DNA of 64,000 nt from JADKAV01 sp037045455 (GTDB taxonomy: Bacteria; Actinomycetota; Actinomycetes; S36-B12; UBA10799). This document shows positions 1 through 9,213 of this stretch, in pieces. Positions within the stretch are counted from its first letter, which is position 1, and each line of letters starts with the position of its first letter. The stretch lies in contig JBAOIN010000012.1 in the NCBI GenBank assembly GCA_037045455.1, forward strand, positions 124,001 through 188,000. The letters are read 5' to 3'. The position numbers and the translations under genes are program-made. The notes below the pieces were generated by a model. The model was not told the origin of the DNA and did no database searches. It saw nothing but the letters and a program-made list of their open reading frames with translations.

Positions 1-70
1 ACGACGGCCTGGCGTCCCGAGCGCAAGGGGCGCTCGGAGACCAGCTGATCACCGCCGTACTGTCGGGAGT

Positions 71-2084
71 ATGGACTACCCGCACCTGCTGGAACCGCTG
101 GATCTCGGCTTTCTGACCCTGCCCAACCGGGTTCTCATGGGCTCGATGCACGTGGGCCTGGAGGAGGCCGAGGACGGCTTCGAACGGATGGCCGCCTTCT
201 ATGCCGAGCGGGCCCGCGGCGGCGTAGGACTCATCGTCACCGGTGGCATCGCACCCAATGCCGAAGGGCGGCCGTGGCAACTCGGCGCCGCCCTGACCAC
301 GCAGGAAGAGGCCGCGCAGCACCGCGTCGTGACTGAGGCCGTGCATGCGCAGGGCGGACGGATCTGCATGCAGATCCTGCACTTCGGCCGGTACGCCTAC
401 CACCCGGAACTGGTCGGCCCGAGTCCGCTCAAGGCGCCCATCTCCCCGTTCCCGCCGCACGAGATGACGACTGCGCAGATCGAGCAGACGATCACGGACT
501 TCGCGAACTGCGCGGCGCTGGCACAGGAAGCCGGCTACGACGGCGTGGAGATCATGGGCTCGGAGGGCTACCTCATCAACGAGTTCATCGCTGAGCGCAC
601 CAACCAGCGCACCGACGACTGGGGCGGAAGTTACGCCAACCGCACCCGCTTCCCCCTGGAGATCGTCCGCCGGGTGCGCGAGCAGGTCGGCAGCGACTTC
701 ATCGTCATCTTCCGGCTGTCGATGCTGGACCTCGTCGAAGGCGGCTCGACGCTGGACGAGGTCGTCGAGCTAGCACAGGCTCTGGAGGCCGCCGGGGTGA
801 CCATCCTGAACACCGGCATCGGCTGGCACGAGGCCCGCATCCCGACCATCGCCACGTCCGTCCCGCGGGCGGCGTTCACGTGGGTCACCGAGCAGCTCAA
901 AGGCAAGGTCGGCATCCCCCTGGTCACCAGCAACCGGATCAACACCCCGGAGGTGGCCGAGGCAGTACTGGCCAGCGGCCAGGCCGACATGGTGTCGATG
1001 GCGCGCCCGTTCCTGGCCGACCCCGACTTCGTGAACAAGGCCGCCACCGGCAGGGCCGACCGCATCAACACCTGCATCGCCTGCAACCAGGCGTGCCTGG
1101 ACCACACGTTCGCGATGCAACTCACGTCCTGCCTGGTCAATCCGCGCGCCTGTCACGAGACGGTCCTGCGGATCGAGCCGACCGCCACTCCCCGCCGCAT
1201 CGCCGTGGTGGGAGCCGGACCCGGCGGGCTGGCCTGTGCGGTCACGGCTGCGCAGCGCGGCCACGACGTCACGCTGTTCGAGGCCGACGACCGGATCGGC
1301 GGGCAGTTCAACTACGCCGTGCAGATCCCCGGCAAGGAGGAGTTCGCCGAGACGCTGCGGTACTTCCGCAATGCCTTGATGGACGCCGGCGTCAGCGTGA
1401 AACTCGGCGCCCGGGTGACGGCTGACGAACTCAGCGGATTCGACGAGGTGGTGCTGGCCACCGGTGTCACGCCGCGGGTCCCGGACCTGCCCGGTATCGA
1501 CCACCCCAAGGTCGTCTCGTACTTGCAGGTCCTGCGCGACCATGTCCCGGTCGGTCAGCGCGTTGCCATCCTGGGTGCCGGCGGCATCGGCTTCGACGTC
1601 GCGGAGTACCTGACCCAGAACGGCCCGAGCGCGAGCACCCAGCCCGACCTCTTCTACAGCCAATGGGGAATCGACCGTGCCCACGCCACCCGCGGCGGCG
1701 TCGTCCCGGCCCAGCACACGCCCCCGGCGCGCGAGGTCCTGCTGCTGCAGCGCAAGGACACCAAAGTCGGTCAGGGTCTGGGCAAGACCACTGGCTGGAT
1801 CCACCGCACCGAGCTGAAGAACCGCGGCGTGCGGATGGTGTCCGGCGTTACCTACGAGCGCATCGACGACGCCGGCCTGCACGTGGTGATCGACGAGCAG
1901 CCGCAGGTACTGGCCGTCGACACGATCGTGCTGTGCACGGGACAGGAGCCGCAACGGGAACTGCTCGCCGACGGTGCAGGCGCTCGGCGTCGCGTTCCAG
2001 GTCATCGGTGGCGCCGACGTCGCCGCCGAGCTGGACGCGAAGCGTGCGATCAAGCAGGGCACTGAGGTCGCCGCTGCTTTGTGA
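71..2084 (+). CDS. FadH-like 2,4-dienoyl-CoA reductase / NADH:flavin oxidoreductase (one frame break)
   Basis: Predicted cytoplasmic iron-sulfur flavoenzyme of the old-yellow-enzyme plus pyridine-nucleotide oxidoreductase type, about 670 aa as in FadH. Residues 1-330 form the flavin TIM barrel. A 4Fe-4S cysteine cluster follows near residue 335 (CIACNQAC plus a cysteine 12 residues on). Then come an FAD Rossmann motif (VVGAGPGGLACA, near residue 378) and a second nucleotide motif (AILGAGGIGFD, near 500). The reading frame breaks near 1973: removing one G of the GG in GACGGTGCAG restores a normal C-terminus ending at the TGA at 2084, whereas the uncorrected frame ends at 2065 in an arginine-rich tail. 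The substrate cannot be told from sequence, because the family also includes enone reductases and amine dehydrogenases. An SQR-like flavoprotein follows 37 bp downstream on the same strand. Confidence 0.8.
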
Positions 2085-2121
2085 GCGTTGTCCTAATAAC
2101 CCCATAGCGGGTATAGGGTGC

Positions 2122-3597
2122 ATGCCAAGGAGGCACCTGGCCCGAACAATCATCATGGGGGCGGGCATCGCCGGCCACACCGCAGCGTTGCACTTGCGGC
2201 GGATGCTGCCCAAGCAGCACGAGGTGGTGGTCGTCGCACCCAACTCGAAGTGGAACTGGATCCCCTCGAACATCTGGGTCGGCGTGGGCCAGATGAGCAC
2301 CAAGCAGGTCACGTTCCCGCTGGCCCCGATCTATGCGCGCAAGGGCATCGAGTTCCACCAGGCACTCGCGGTCGAGCTGCACGGCGAGGGCAGCCCGGAC
2401 CTGCCGCGGCCGCACATCACGGTGCAGTACACCGATCCCGCTCGCAACGGCCAGACCGCGCGGTTGGAGTACGACTACCTCATCAACGCCACCGGCCCGA
2501 AACTGAATTTCGGCGCGACCCCGGGCCTCGGCCCGGATGGGAACAGCTGGTCAGTGTGTACCGCAGGGCACGCCGAGCAGACGGCCGCCGGCGCTGGCAG
2601 AGGCCATCACGAAACTCAAGGCGGGACAGCAGCAGACGTTCCTGATCGGCATGGGCCACGGGACGTGCACCTGCCAGGGTGCGGCGTTCGAGTACACGTT
2701 CAACGTCGAGGACCAGCTCGCCAAGGACGGCGTGCGTGACCGCGCCGAGGTCATCTACATCACCAACGAGGCTCACCTCGGGGACTTCGGGATGGACGGC
2801 ATGAACTTCGGCACGAAGGCCGGCGTGGTGCCCAGTCAGATGTTCACCGAAAGCCTGTTCCAGGAGCGCGGCGTGAAGGCCGATCCTGGGCGCGCACATC
2901 GAGAGCGTGGAACCGGGGGTTGCGCACTACGAGCAGCTGGACGGGACAAAGGGCGAGCAGCGCTTCGACTTCGCGATGCTGCTACCGCCGTTCCGGGGCG
3001 CGGACCTGAAGGCCTACGACGCACAAGGACGAAGACGTCACCGACCAGGTGTTCGCGCCCAGCGGGTTCATGAAGGTCGACGCCGACTACAACCCGAAGC
3101 CGTACGAGGAATGGCAGGCCAGCGACTGGCCCAGCACTTACCAGTCGGTGAAGTACGACAACGTCTGGGCCGCGGGCATCGCGTTCGCCCCGCCGCACCA
3201 GATGAGCAAGCCGCAGAAGACCCCGAACGGCACGATCATCGCGCCGGCCCCGCCCCGCACCGGCATGCCGTCCGGAGTGATCGGTCGCGCGGTCGCCCAG
3301 ACGATCGCCGCCCGCATCAAGCACGGCGCTGGTGGCAAGGTCCACACGGCGTCGATGGCCGAGATGGGCGCGGCGTGCATCGCCTCGGCCGGCACCGGCT
3401 GGAAGGACGGCAAGGCCGCCGCGATGACGGTCTTCCCGATCATTCCCGACAAGCAGAAGTACGGTGCGCAGGGCCGCGACACCAAGGAGACGTACGGCGA
3501 GATCGGCCTGTCCGCGCACTGGATGAAGGTCATGCTCCACCACTTGTTCATCTACAAGGCCAAGGCCCGGCCGTTCTGGTACCTGATCCCGGAGTGA
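2122..3597 (+). CDS. Sulfide:quinone oxidoreductase-like FAD/NAD(P) oxidoreductase (three frame breaks)
   Basis: Looks like a flavoprotein disulfide reductase of the SQR-like group: N-terminal FAD motif (IIMGAGIAGHTAALHLRR), an internal CTCQG segment, and the ending KARPFWYLIPE. About 490 aa once repaired. Three frame breaks at about 2591, 2882 and 3024 are each cured by deleting one base (G, G and C respectively), giving the junctions TAA|LAEAITKLKAG, GVKA|ILGAHIESVEP and AYDA|KDEDVTDQVF. The start at 2122 is chosen because the FAD motif begins 11 codons later; an internal ATG at 2155 is less likely. SQR enzymes oxidise sulfide at the membrane and pass electrons to quinone, but homologues also act as type II NADH dehydrogenase-like proteins, so the substrate is inference. 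A 45-codon ORF follows. Confidence 0.72.
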
Positions 3598-3606
3598 GGT
3601 GCACTG

Positions 3607-3744
3607 ATGCCCACAACTTTCCCCGCCGCACAACTGCCTGACGAGAGCGAACTGAAGTCCCGGTCCAGCCTCGTGCGGCAAGCGTTCCGTTTCGCTGTGC
3701 TGAACCTCAAGATGATCACGATGGTCAACAAGGGACACCACTGA
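3607..3744 (+). CDS. Small 45-aa protein downstream of the SQR-like gene
   Basis: An ATG 9 bp after the SQR-like stop opens a 45-codon frame (begins MPTTFPAAQLPDES, ends MVNKGHH). No signal peptide or membrane segment is evident; the middle is basic and could be helical (SSLVRQAFRFAVLNLKM). Tight spacing suggests cotranslation with the flavoprotein. Function unknown. Small accessory proteins next to SQR-type genes are plausible but I cannot name a family. Confidence 0.5.
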   Translation: MPTTFPAAQLPDESELKSRSSLVRQAFRFAVLNLKMITMVNKGHH

Positions 3745-3766
3745 GCCGGATCAGCCCGAAAGAGCC

Positions 3767-3840
3767 GATTCGTTAGTTTCGGGGGCGGGGTTCTGCCGCC
3801 CGCGGTGCTCACCGATGCCCGTATGCTCACCGATTGCGAC
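3767..3840 (+). repeat. Family I palindromic element, copy 1 (left half degraded)
   Basis: The right half is intact: two tandem units GTGCTCACCGATGCCC and GTATGCTCACCGATTGC (3805-3838), the same end sequence as the copies at 5531-5623, 11044-11134, 21173-21266 and 57767-57860. The left half keeps only a CGATTCGTTAG remnant and the GGGGCGGGGTT loop region. It sits 3' of the SQR-like operon and 5' of the gene starting at 3943. Confidence 0.7.
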
Positions 3841-3942
3841 CCGCCCTGTTTCAGCCTTCGATGGACTTCCGGTCGTTCACCGAGTCGTCACTCAGCGTTG
3901 GTATCACGTTGTTCACACGCGAGTAGCGTCGTGCGTGAGGGG

Positions 3943-4410
3943 ATGGCAGCCATGACTCTGGATCACGTCACCGCACAGCAAGAATCTCTGGCCGATCACG
4001 CGGTGCTGCTCGCCGAGGGCGCTCTCGTACTGTCCGCTCTGGCAACCGCCGGCACGCCGATGCACCGCGCTGAGGAACTCGCCGACCTGCGGGCCATCCA
4101 CGCCGAAGCGGCTGACCTCGGCCACGAGACCAGAGCCGCGACCGATCTGGCGCAGATCTTCGACGCCATGGTCCGCACCGGCATAGACCTTTCCCGGCAC
4201 TCGCAGACGGCACCGGCGATGCAGTCGCGCATCAAGCATGTGCTGCAACTGACCCGGTGCCTGGCCGCGGCCCTGGACGAACCCTTCGCGCCGGGTGCTT
4301 TGGAACAACTCAACGCCGCATTGCGCGCGCTCGATCCGCTGTGCGGACCTGCCCTCGATCTCGACTCTGCCGTAGCGCTGGCAGCGGAGGTCACTGTCCG
4401 CGCGCTCTGA
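3943..4410 (+). CDS. Hypothetical protein, 155 aa, helical
   Basis: I do not recognise this protein. Start ATG at 3943 (GGGGATGGCAGCC) or 3952; upstream in-frame sequence overlaps the repeat element and is unlikely to be coding. It is alanine- and leucine-rich, mildly acidic, apparently soluble and mostly helical (for example HAVLLAEGALVLSALATAG and VLQLTRCLAAALDEP). No cysteine-based metal motif or membrane helix is visible. A diguanylate cyclase gene follows 28 bp downstream on the same strand, so cotranscription is likely, but no functional link can be shown. Confidence 0.55.
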   Translation: MAAMTLDHVTAQQESLADHAVLLAEGALVLSALATAGTPMHRAEELADLRAIHAEAADLGHETRAATDLAQIFDAMVRTGIDLSRHSQTAPAMQSRIKHVLQLTRCLAAALDEPFAPGALEQLNAALRALDPLCGPALDLDSAVALAAEVTVRAL

Positions 4411-4438
4411 CCCCCCGCGGCATGCAACGATTCGTGGG

Positions 4439-5497
4439 GTGAGGCGCTGGTGGAGCGCGGTGCTGGCCGTGGATTCGGGGGATCCGGACTACGACCGCCG
4501 CGCTCGCACGCTCAACGCGATCGTGCTGTTCGCCTTCGTGGGCTCGCTGGTCGCCGCCGTCGCCGTACTCCCCTTCCGCGATGGCCGGATCAGTTCGCTG
4601 GTCCTGCTCATCGGTGCCAGTTGCCTGCTCGGCATTCTCGGGCTGTCGCACTCCGGGCGGCTGGCGATGGCCGTGACTCTGCTGGCGATCGTGCTGTGGC
4701 TGTTCACTGTGATCCAGCCCGTCGTCACCGGTGATCTCAGCACCAATGTCGTGGTGGTCCCGCTCGGCGCCGTCATGCTCGTCTACGTGCTGCCGGGGCG
4801 GTTCCTCGGCTGGGTCGCGCTGTGGGTCGGCAGTGCGCTGCTCGTGCTGCTGTTTGCGACAGACGACGTCGACACCGTGCCGGTACCGCGCTTCCTCTGG
4901 ATCGCGAACACCGCGATCGCGACCGCCGTCACCGTGTCAGTGGTGGTCTACGGGGCGAGGCAACTGGCCCGGTCGGTGCGCCGCGAGCACGAACTGGCGC
5001 AGGAGTTGAGCGCCCGCGAGCGCACCATGCAGCGCCTCGAGGAACTGGCGACGACCGATCCGCTCACCGGGTTCCTCAACCGGCGGGCGCTGGAACACGA
5101 CTTCCCTGCCATCGGTCCCGGAGCTGCAGTGGCGCTGATCGACATCGATCGTTTCAAGGGGGTCAACGATGCCTTCTCCCACGCCACCGGTGACAGGGTG
5201 CTGGCCGACGTTTCCGCTGTACTGGCGGAGACGGCCGAGATGAACGACCGGCTTTATCGGTTGGGCGGCGACGAGTTCCTGGTCGTCCGGCAACCCTCGA
5301 CGGCCGTCGGCCTGGCTGAGTGGCTGCACACGGCCCGGGCACGGCTGCGGAGCCGGGCCAGCGTCCAGCGGGTGACGTTCAGCGGCGGTGTGGTCGACGT
5401 TGCCGGCGACGATCTCTCAGCCACGCTGACCCGTGCGGACCGGGCGATGTACGCCGCCAAGCAGGCCGGCCGGGATGCGATCGTGGTGATCGACTGA
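4439..5497 (+). CDS. Membrane-anchored GGDEF diguanylate cyclase
   Basis: 352-aa protein with an N-terminal set of about six membrane helices (residues 25-180), a short coiled linker (REHELAQELSARERTMQRLEEL) and a C-terminal GGDEF domain (from TTDPLTGFLNRR, near 200). The catalytic loop is RLGGDEFLVV, and the metal/GTP residues are in LIDIDRFKGVND. Such domains make cyclic di-GMP from two GTP at the inner membrane face. The RxxD inhibitory site expected just before GGDEF is absent (EMND instead), so classical product inhibition is not predicted. GTG start at 4439. No EAL domain is present. The N-terminal sensor is not a recognised type. Confidence 0.88.
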   Translation: MRRWWSAVLAVDSGDPDYDRRARTLNAIVLFAFVGSLVAAVAVLPFRDGRISSLVLLIGASCLLGILGLSHSGRLAMAVTLLAIVLWLFTVIQPVVTGDLSTNVVVVPLGAVMLVYVLPGRFLGWVALWVGSALLVLLFATDDVDTVPVPRFLWIANTAIATAVTVSVVVYGARQLARSVRREHELAQELSARERTMQRLEELATTDPLTGFLNRRALEHDFPAIGPGAAVALIDIDRFKGVNDAFSHATGDRVLADVSAVLAETAEMNDRLYRLGGDEFLVVRQPSTAVGLAEWLHTARARLRSRASVQRVTFSGGVVDVAGDDLSATLTRADRAMYAAKQAGRDAIVVID

Positions 5498-5530
5498 CCT
5501 GGATCCTTCGGGCACCCGAGCCTGAGTGGC

Positions 5531-5623
5531 CGATCCGTGAGCATTCCGGGCATCGGTGAGCATGTAGGGCAGGGTTTGGGCATCCGGCGTGCTCACGGAT
5601 GCCCAGAATGCTCACCGATTGCG
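5531..5623 (+). repeat. Family I palindromic element, copy 2
   Basis: Complete copy: left half ATCCGTGAGCATTCCGGGC followed by ATCGGTGAGCAT, a loop, then the inverted half GTGCTCACGGATGCCC plus AGAATGCTCACCGATTGC. It lies in the 144-bp gap between the convergent 3' ends of the diguanylate cyclase and the HEAT-like gene, where a hairpin could act as a bidirectional terminator (inference). Confidence 0.8.
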
Positions 5624-5641
5624 GCTCTTCTCCCGAGCCAT

Positions 5642-6154
5642 TCACCGCAGAAGCCGCAGCGCCTTCACCGCCCGCTTGGCCACCGCCTTGCGGGGATCGT
5701 CCGCGTGGCGCTGTATCCGCTCGAGGGCGGCCGGCCGCAGCGACGGATCCCGTGTGACCAGGATGGCCAGCGACGACAGGGCGTGGCTGAGCACGATCCA
5801 GTCGCTGGCCTCGTCCAGGGTCTGGCACAGCCATGTCGCAGCGCGCTGCTGCTGCGCGGAGGTGAGTGGCACTTCGCCGAGGATCTGGGCCACGTGCCAT
5901 TGCACGCTGGGCTGGCGGCTCGGTCCCAGCTCGGCGAAGAGCCGCTCCAGTTGCGCCGCCACCAAATCGGGCTCCTCGCGCGCGAACTTCTCCAGCGCAT
6001 CGGCCGCCCGCATCCGCACGACCTCGTCGGCGTCGCAACAGCAGTCGATCAGCTCGCCGACTCGCTGCGGGTGGGCACGCAGATCGGCGAGCACCTGCTC
6101 CGACCCGCGCAGGGTACGGGGATTGCCGCCGCGCAGGACCTCGGCGTATCTCAT
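5642..6154 (-). CDS. HEAT-repeat-like protein
   Basis: 170-aa protein of short paired helices typical of HEAT/ARM repeats (MRAADALEKFAREEPDLV, VQWHVAQILGEVPL, WIVLSHALSSLAIL, KAVAKRAVKALRLLR). Predicted soluble scaffold without catalytic residues. Its ATG at 6154 overlaps the stop of the upstream SLOG-family gene by 4 bp, so the two are translationally coupled. No specific function can be given; the family often mediates protein contacts. Confidence 0.65.
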   Translation of the reverse strand: MRYAEVLRGGNPRTLRGSEQVLADLRAHPQRVGELIDCCCDADEVVRMRAADALEKFAREEPDLVAAQLERLFAELGPSRQPSVQWHVAQILGEVPLTSAQQQRAATWLCQTLDEASDWIVLSHALSSLAILVTRDPSLRPAALERIQRHADDPRKAVAKRAVKALRLLR

Positions 6155-6588
6155 GCGGTCGCCAGCCGCACGGCCTCCGCGGCCGTGTGAGCGCGCACCG
6201 GCCCGTCCGGCAGATCCCATCCCGCCAGCGTCACGACCGGCACCCCGGTACGCAGCGCCAGCGCCACCTCGCTCATCGTGCCCCAACTTCCGCCGATGCT
6301 GATCAGCGCGTCGCTGGCACGCACGACCAATCCGTTGCGCAACTCCCCGAGTCCGGTCGGCAGCGCGACCGTCACATAGGCGTTGGCCGCCGTGCGGTCC
6401 AGGCCCGGCAGCAGGCCCACAACCACCCCACCGGCAACCCGAGCGCCGAGGGCAGCCGCTTCCATCACCCCACCCAGACCCCCGCACACCACAACATGTC
6501 CCTGCTCCGCAAGCAGCGTCCCGACCTCCTGGGCTAGTGCCACTTGCTCGGGCGTCGCCTCGCCCGCTCCAACCACCCCGACGTACAC
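6151..6588 (-). CDS. SLOG/TIGR00725-type Rossmann nucleotide-binding protein
   Basis: 145-aa protein with the fold markers of the LOG/DprA-like (SLOG) superfamily: N-terminal MYVGVVGAGEATPEQ, the glycine motif VCGGLGGVMEAAALGA, and the GGSWGTMSEVALA signature near residue 100. LOG enzymes cleave cytokinin nucleotides, but this short single-domain form resembles uncharacterised TIGR00725 proteins, and the reaction is unknown. GTG start at 6588. It is divergent from the glycosyltransferase gene across a gap of only 40 bp that must hold both promoters. It forms an operon with the HEAT-like gene. Confidence 0.7.
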   Translation of the reverse strand: MYVGVVGAGEATPEQVALAQEVGTLLAEQGHVVVCGGLGGVMEAAALGARVAGGVVVGLLPGLDRTAANAYVTVALPTGLGELRNGLVVRASDALISIGGSWGTMSEVALALRTGVPVVTLAGWDLPDGPVRAHTAAEAVRLATA

Positions 6589-6628
6589 ACCTCACACGGT
6601 AGGAGGGACGGCTCGTAGTGTCGATCAC

Positions 6629-7822
6629 ATGCGGATCCACATCTGGCACGGCTATCTGCTCTCCGGCACCGGGTCCAACGAGTACACCCGCGCACTGGCC
6701 CGCACCCTGACGGCGCAGGGTCACGACGTCACGGTCTTCTGCCAGGACTCCGATCCCAATTTGAACGTAGTCCGCCCGCAGTTGCCCGGACCGCTTCCGG
6801 TGTTCGTCTTGGATGCCTACGCCGATGCTCAGCCTGCGCTCATCGGCGACCTGTCTCAACAAGACCTCGACGCGTTTGTCGAGGCCAACGCCGCTGCCAT
6901 CCGCGCCGCGGGCCCTGCGGACCTGCTCATCACCAACCACGTTCTGCTGGGGGGCCCGGTCGGTGCTGCGTCGGGACTCCCGTTCATCGTCAAAGCCCAC
7001 GGTTCCGAGCTCGAATACGCCATGCGCGGCAACCCGGCGCTGTGCGATTGGGCTGCGCGGTCTCTGTCTGGCTGCCTGCAGGTGGTCGCCGGGTCGGCGC
7101 ACATCGCCGGGGTCGTGAAGCAGCTGATCGGCTTCGACCGGATCTCTGTCATCCCGCCCGGTGTGGACACCGAAGACATGCGCCCACGCGACGACGCTCT
7201 GAGCGGACTGCTCGCGCAGTGCGAAGCCGATCCGCCGAATGCCGGCAATCCCCGGTTGCCGGATCCGGACAACGCGCAACGCCTGGCCGAGTTCTTCGAC
7301 CGGCCGGTCGTCGCGTACGTGGGCAAGCTCAGCCGGGAAAAGGGGGTGCCGCTGCTGGTCGAGGTGCTGCGGGAGGTGGGGCAGCGGGCGGTGATCGTGG
7401 GCTTCGGCCCGGCCCGGCTCGAACTCGAGCCCATCGCCGGTCCGGACATCCTGTTCACAGGGCCGTTGCAGCACCGGCACCTGCGTTATCTGTGGCCGCT
7501 GTGTGACGTCAGCGTCGTGCCCTCGGTGTTCCCGGAGGCATTCGGCATGGTGGCCGCCGAGGCGGCGTCGTGCGGCTGCCCTCCGCTTGTGGCCGACCAC
7601 AGTGGTTTGGCTGAGATCGCCGCCGGGTTGCGGCAGTTCTACCCGGCCGAACTCGCCGACCTCGCGGCGTTCTCATCGCGAGATGAACTTGTTGATCGTT
7701 TGCCTCAGGTTATGGCCATGCGAGACGTCCTCTCCCCCTGCGCCCGGCAGGCGGCCGAGCAGTTGTGGAGCTGGGACAGTGTCGGTCGGCGTATCACCGA
7801 TCTCGCGCAGGGTTTGCTGTGA
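6629..7822 (+). CDS. GT4-family glycosyltransferase
   Basis: 397-aa GT-B fold protein. N-terminal MRIHIWHGYLLSGTGSNEY begins the acceptor domain; the C-terminal donor domain starts near VVAYVGKLSREKGVPLL and carries the GT4 E-x7-E signature in PSVFPEAFGMVAAEA. Such enzymes move a sugar from a nucleotide donor to a lipid or sugar acceptor at the membrane surface. Start at 6629 because the GT-B N-terminus begins there. The stop overlaps the start of the glycerophosphodiesterase gene (GTGA at 7819-7822), indicating coupling and perhaps a glycolipid theme (inference). The acceptor is unknown. Confidence 0.82.
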   Translation: MRIHIWHGYLLSGTGSNEYTRALARTLTAQGHDVTVFCQDSDPNLNVVRPQLPGPLPVFVLDAYADAQPALIGDLSQQDLDAFVEANAAAIRAAGPADLLITNHVLLGGPVGAASGLPFIVKAHGSELEYAMRGNPALCDWAARSLSGCLQVVAGSAHIAGVVKQLIGFDRISVIPPGVDTEDMRPRDDALSGLLAQCEADPPNAGNPRLPDPDNAQRLAEFFDRPVVAYVGKLSREKGVPLLVEVLREVGQRAVIVGFGPARLELEPIAGPDILFTGPLQHRHLRYLWPLCDVSVVPSVFPEAFGMVAAEAASCGCPPLVADHSGLAEIAAGLRQFYPAELADLAAFSSRDELVDRLPQVMAMRDVLSPCARQAAEQLWSWDSVGRRITDLAQGLL

Positions 7823-8691
7823 ACCAGGCCGAAGCAGCACTGGCTGCCTCCCACCGCACGCCGGCGCTGCGGCATGCCCGCCCGGTTCTGCTCGTAGCCC
7901 ACCGCGGCTCCGGCCATGCCGACAACGATCCGGACGGACCGCCCGAGAACACACTCGCCGCGATCCGCTACGGCTTCGAGCAGGGCGCCGATGCAGTGGA
8001 GGTCGACGTGTGGCGCACCGCCGACGGTGAGTTGGTGTTGCACCACGACCTCACCAGCGATCGCACGACCGGGCTGGCCGGGTTCGAGATCCCCAACGTC
8101 ACGTATGCCGAACTCAAGGCCGCCGGTGCAGGTCTCTGGAAGCATGCGCGCTGGGAGGCGGAGTACGTCCCCACACTGGCCGAAGCGGCGGCGTTGGTGC
8201 CCGCCGGCCGCAGTCTCGTTGTCGAGATCGAGCAAGGTCCGGACGTGGTGCCCGCATGTCTGGAGGCGGTTGCTCGCGCTGAGGTCATCTGGATCTCCAA
8301 GAACCTGGACACCGCCGGGGCTCTCAAAGCCTCCTGTGAGCAGCCGGTCTTCTGGATCGTCGACACGACAGCGCGCTACGAGATCGGGGGTTGGTCACAG
8401 GGCCATCGCCGGGGCCCGCACAGCGCGCGGGTCGGATACGACCAGCACGCCGATGTGGTTTGGCTGGTCGAGCAGGCCCTTGAGCGCGGGCTGGACGGCC
8501 TGGACACGATGTTCGTCTACCCGCCGGATCTGCCGGACGCGCTACACGACGCCGGGCTGTGCTGGATGGTCTGGACGGTCAACGACCCGCGCGCTATCGA
8601 TCAGGTCCTGGCGGACGGCGCCTGGGCGATCACGACCGACAACACGCGTGAGGTTCGGTCGTGGCTGGCGGAAGCCGGGGGTTCCCGGTAG
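7819..8691 (+). CDS. Glycerophosphodiester phosphodiesterase family protein
   Basis: 290-aa TIM-barrel GDPD: the catalytic pair appears as VAHRGSG..PENTLAAIRYG (residues 29-55) and AVEVDVWRTADGELVLHHD (64-83), with later barrel strands VVEIEQG and the C-terminal MVWTVNDPRAIDQVL. GDPDs hydrolyse glycerophosphodiesters to glycerol-3-phosphate and an alcohol. No signal peptide is obvious, so it is probably cytoplasmic. The GTG start overlaps the glycosyltransferase stop. Confidence 0.85.
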   Translation: MNQAEAALAASHRTPALRHARPVLLVAHRGSGHADNDPDGPPENTLAAIRYGFEQGADAVEVDVWRTADGELVLHHDLTSDRTTGLAGFEIPNVTYAELKAAGAGLWKHARWEAEYVPTLAEAAALVPAGRSLVVEIEQGPDVVPACLEAVARAEVIWISKNLDTAGALKASCEQPVFWIVDTTARYEIGGWSQGHRRGPHSARVGYDQHADVVWLVEQALERGLDGLDTMFVYPPDLPDALHDAGLCWMVWTVNDPRAIDQVLADGAWAITTDNTREVRSWLAEAGGSR

Positions 8692-8705
8692 TTCCGTCCC
8701 TGCAA

Positions 8706-8816
8706 AGCGGTGGATAGGGGCCAGATCCGACCCCGATCCACACGTTTGTCCGGGACCTTCGTACAGAACGATGGAAACGGGTCATATCTGGCCCGGATCG
8801 ACACGTTTGTCCTCGC
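8706..8816 (+). repeat. Family II repeat element, copy 1
   Basis: Two tandem units, each a partial palindrome followed by a shared tail: GATCCACACGTTTGTCC (8735-8751) and GATCGACACGTTTGTCC (8796-8812), separated by a spacer containing CAGAACG. The second copy at 58507-58620 has the same two-unit layout and the same CAGAACG spacer. It lies between the convergent stops of the GDPD gene and vapC. Confidence 0.75.
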
Positions 8817-8817
8817 A

Positions 8818-9213
8818 TCAGCCGATCAGCACAACCTGCCGGGGAGCCACGCGGGCCAAGGCCTTGTCAAGGGTCGCCAGCAAACCACCGTTGGCCTCGG
8901 CCAGTGCTCTCAGGTAGGCGTCGGTGACCTGGCGGTGACCGACCACATGAGACAGGTCCGTGTCATAGAAAGAAAGGGAATCCGGCCAGAACTCGCACCT
9001 TCCGTCTGCGCGCAAGGCGGCAAGCAAGTCCTTCGCCGTCGCCTGACTCTGGCCCAGACGGATAAGGAAGCGCACCAAGGCCCCCTCCACGATCGGGCAC
9101 ACGGCAATCCGGTCGACGTCGGCTGCCCACTGCGTCACACGCAGGTGGTGCTCGTGGTCGGCGAGGGTCAGCGCGATGAGCGCGTTGGCATCCAGCAGGT
9201 ACGGGCTGCTCAC
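8818..9213 (-). CDS. vapC: VapC-like PIN-domain toxin
   Basis: 131-aa PIN-domain protein. Acidic residues expected for the metal site are in YLLDANALIAL (D8), PIVEGALVRF (E near 44), and FYDTDLSHVV plus GGLLATLDKAL in the C-terminal half. VapC toxins are Mg-dependent RNases that usually cut tRNA or rRNA. The start overlaps the antitoxin stop by 4 bp (9210-9213), so the pair is translationally coupled in the antitoxin-first order. No other toxin domain is fused. Confidence 0.85.
   Translation of the reverse strand: MSSPYLLDANALIALTLADHEHHLRVTQWAADVDRIAVCPIVEGALVRFLIRLGQSQATAKDLLAALRADGRCEFWPDSLSFYDTDLSHVVGHRQVTDAYLRALAEANGGLLATLDKALARVAPRQVVLIG

Noticed and set aside
770..2062. Long minus-strand frames opposite the FadH-like gene, and similar ones opposite pcnA, gyrA, yidC and dnaB
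   Set aside because: Codon-position GC and lack of motifs mark them as shadows; the opposite strand carries clearly conserved proteins.
5642..7600. A 652-aa minus-strand frame that joins the HEAT-like gene to sequence opposite the glycosyltransferase
   Set aside because: Only its last 170 residues (from 6154) are protein-like; the rest is antisense to conserved genes.
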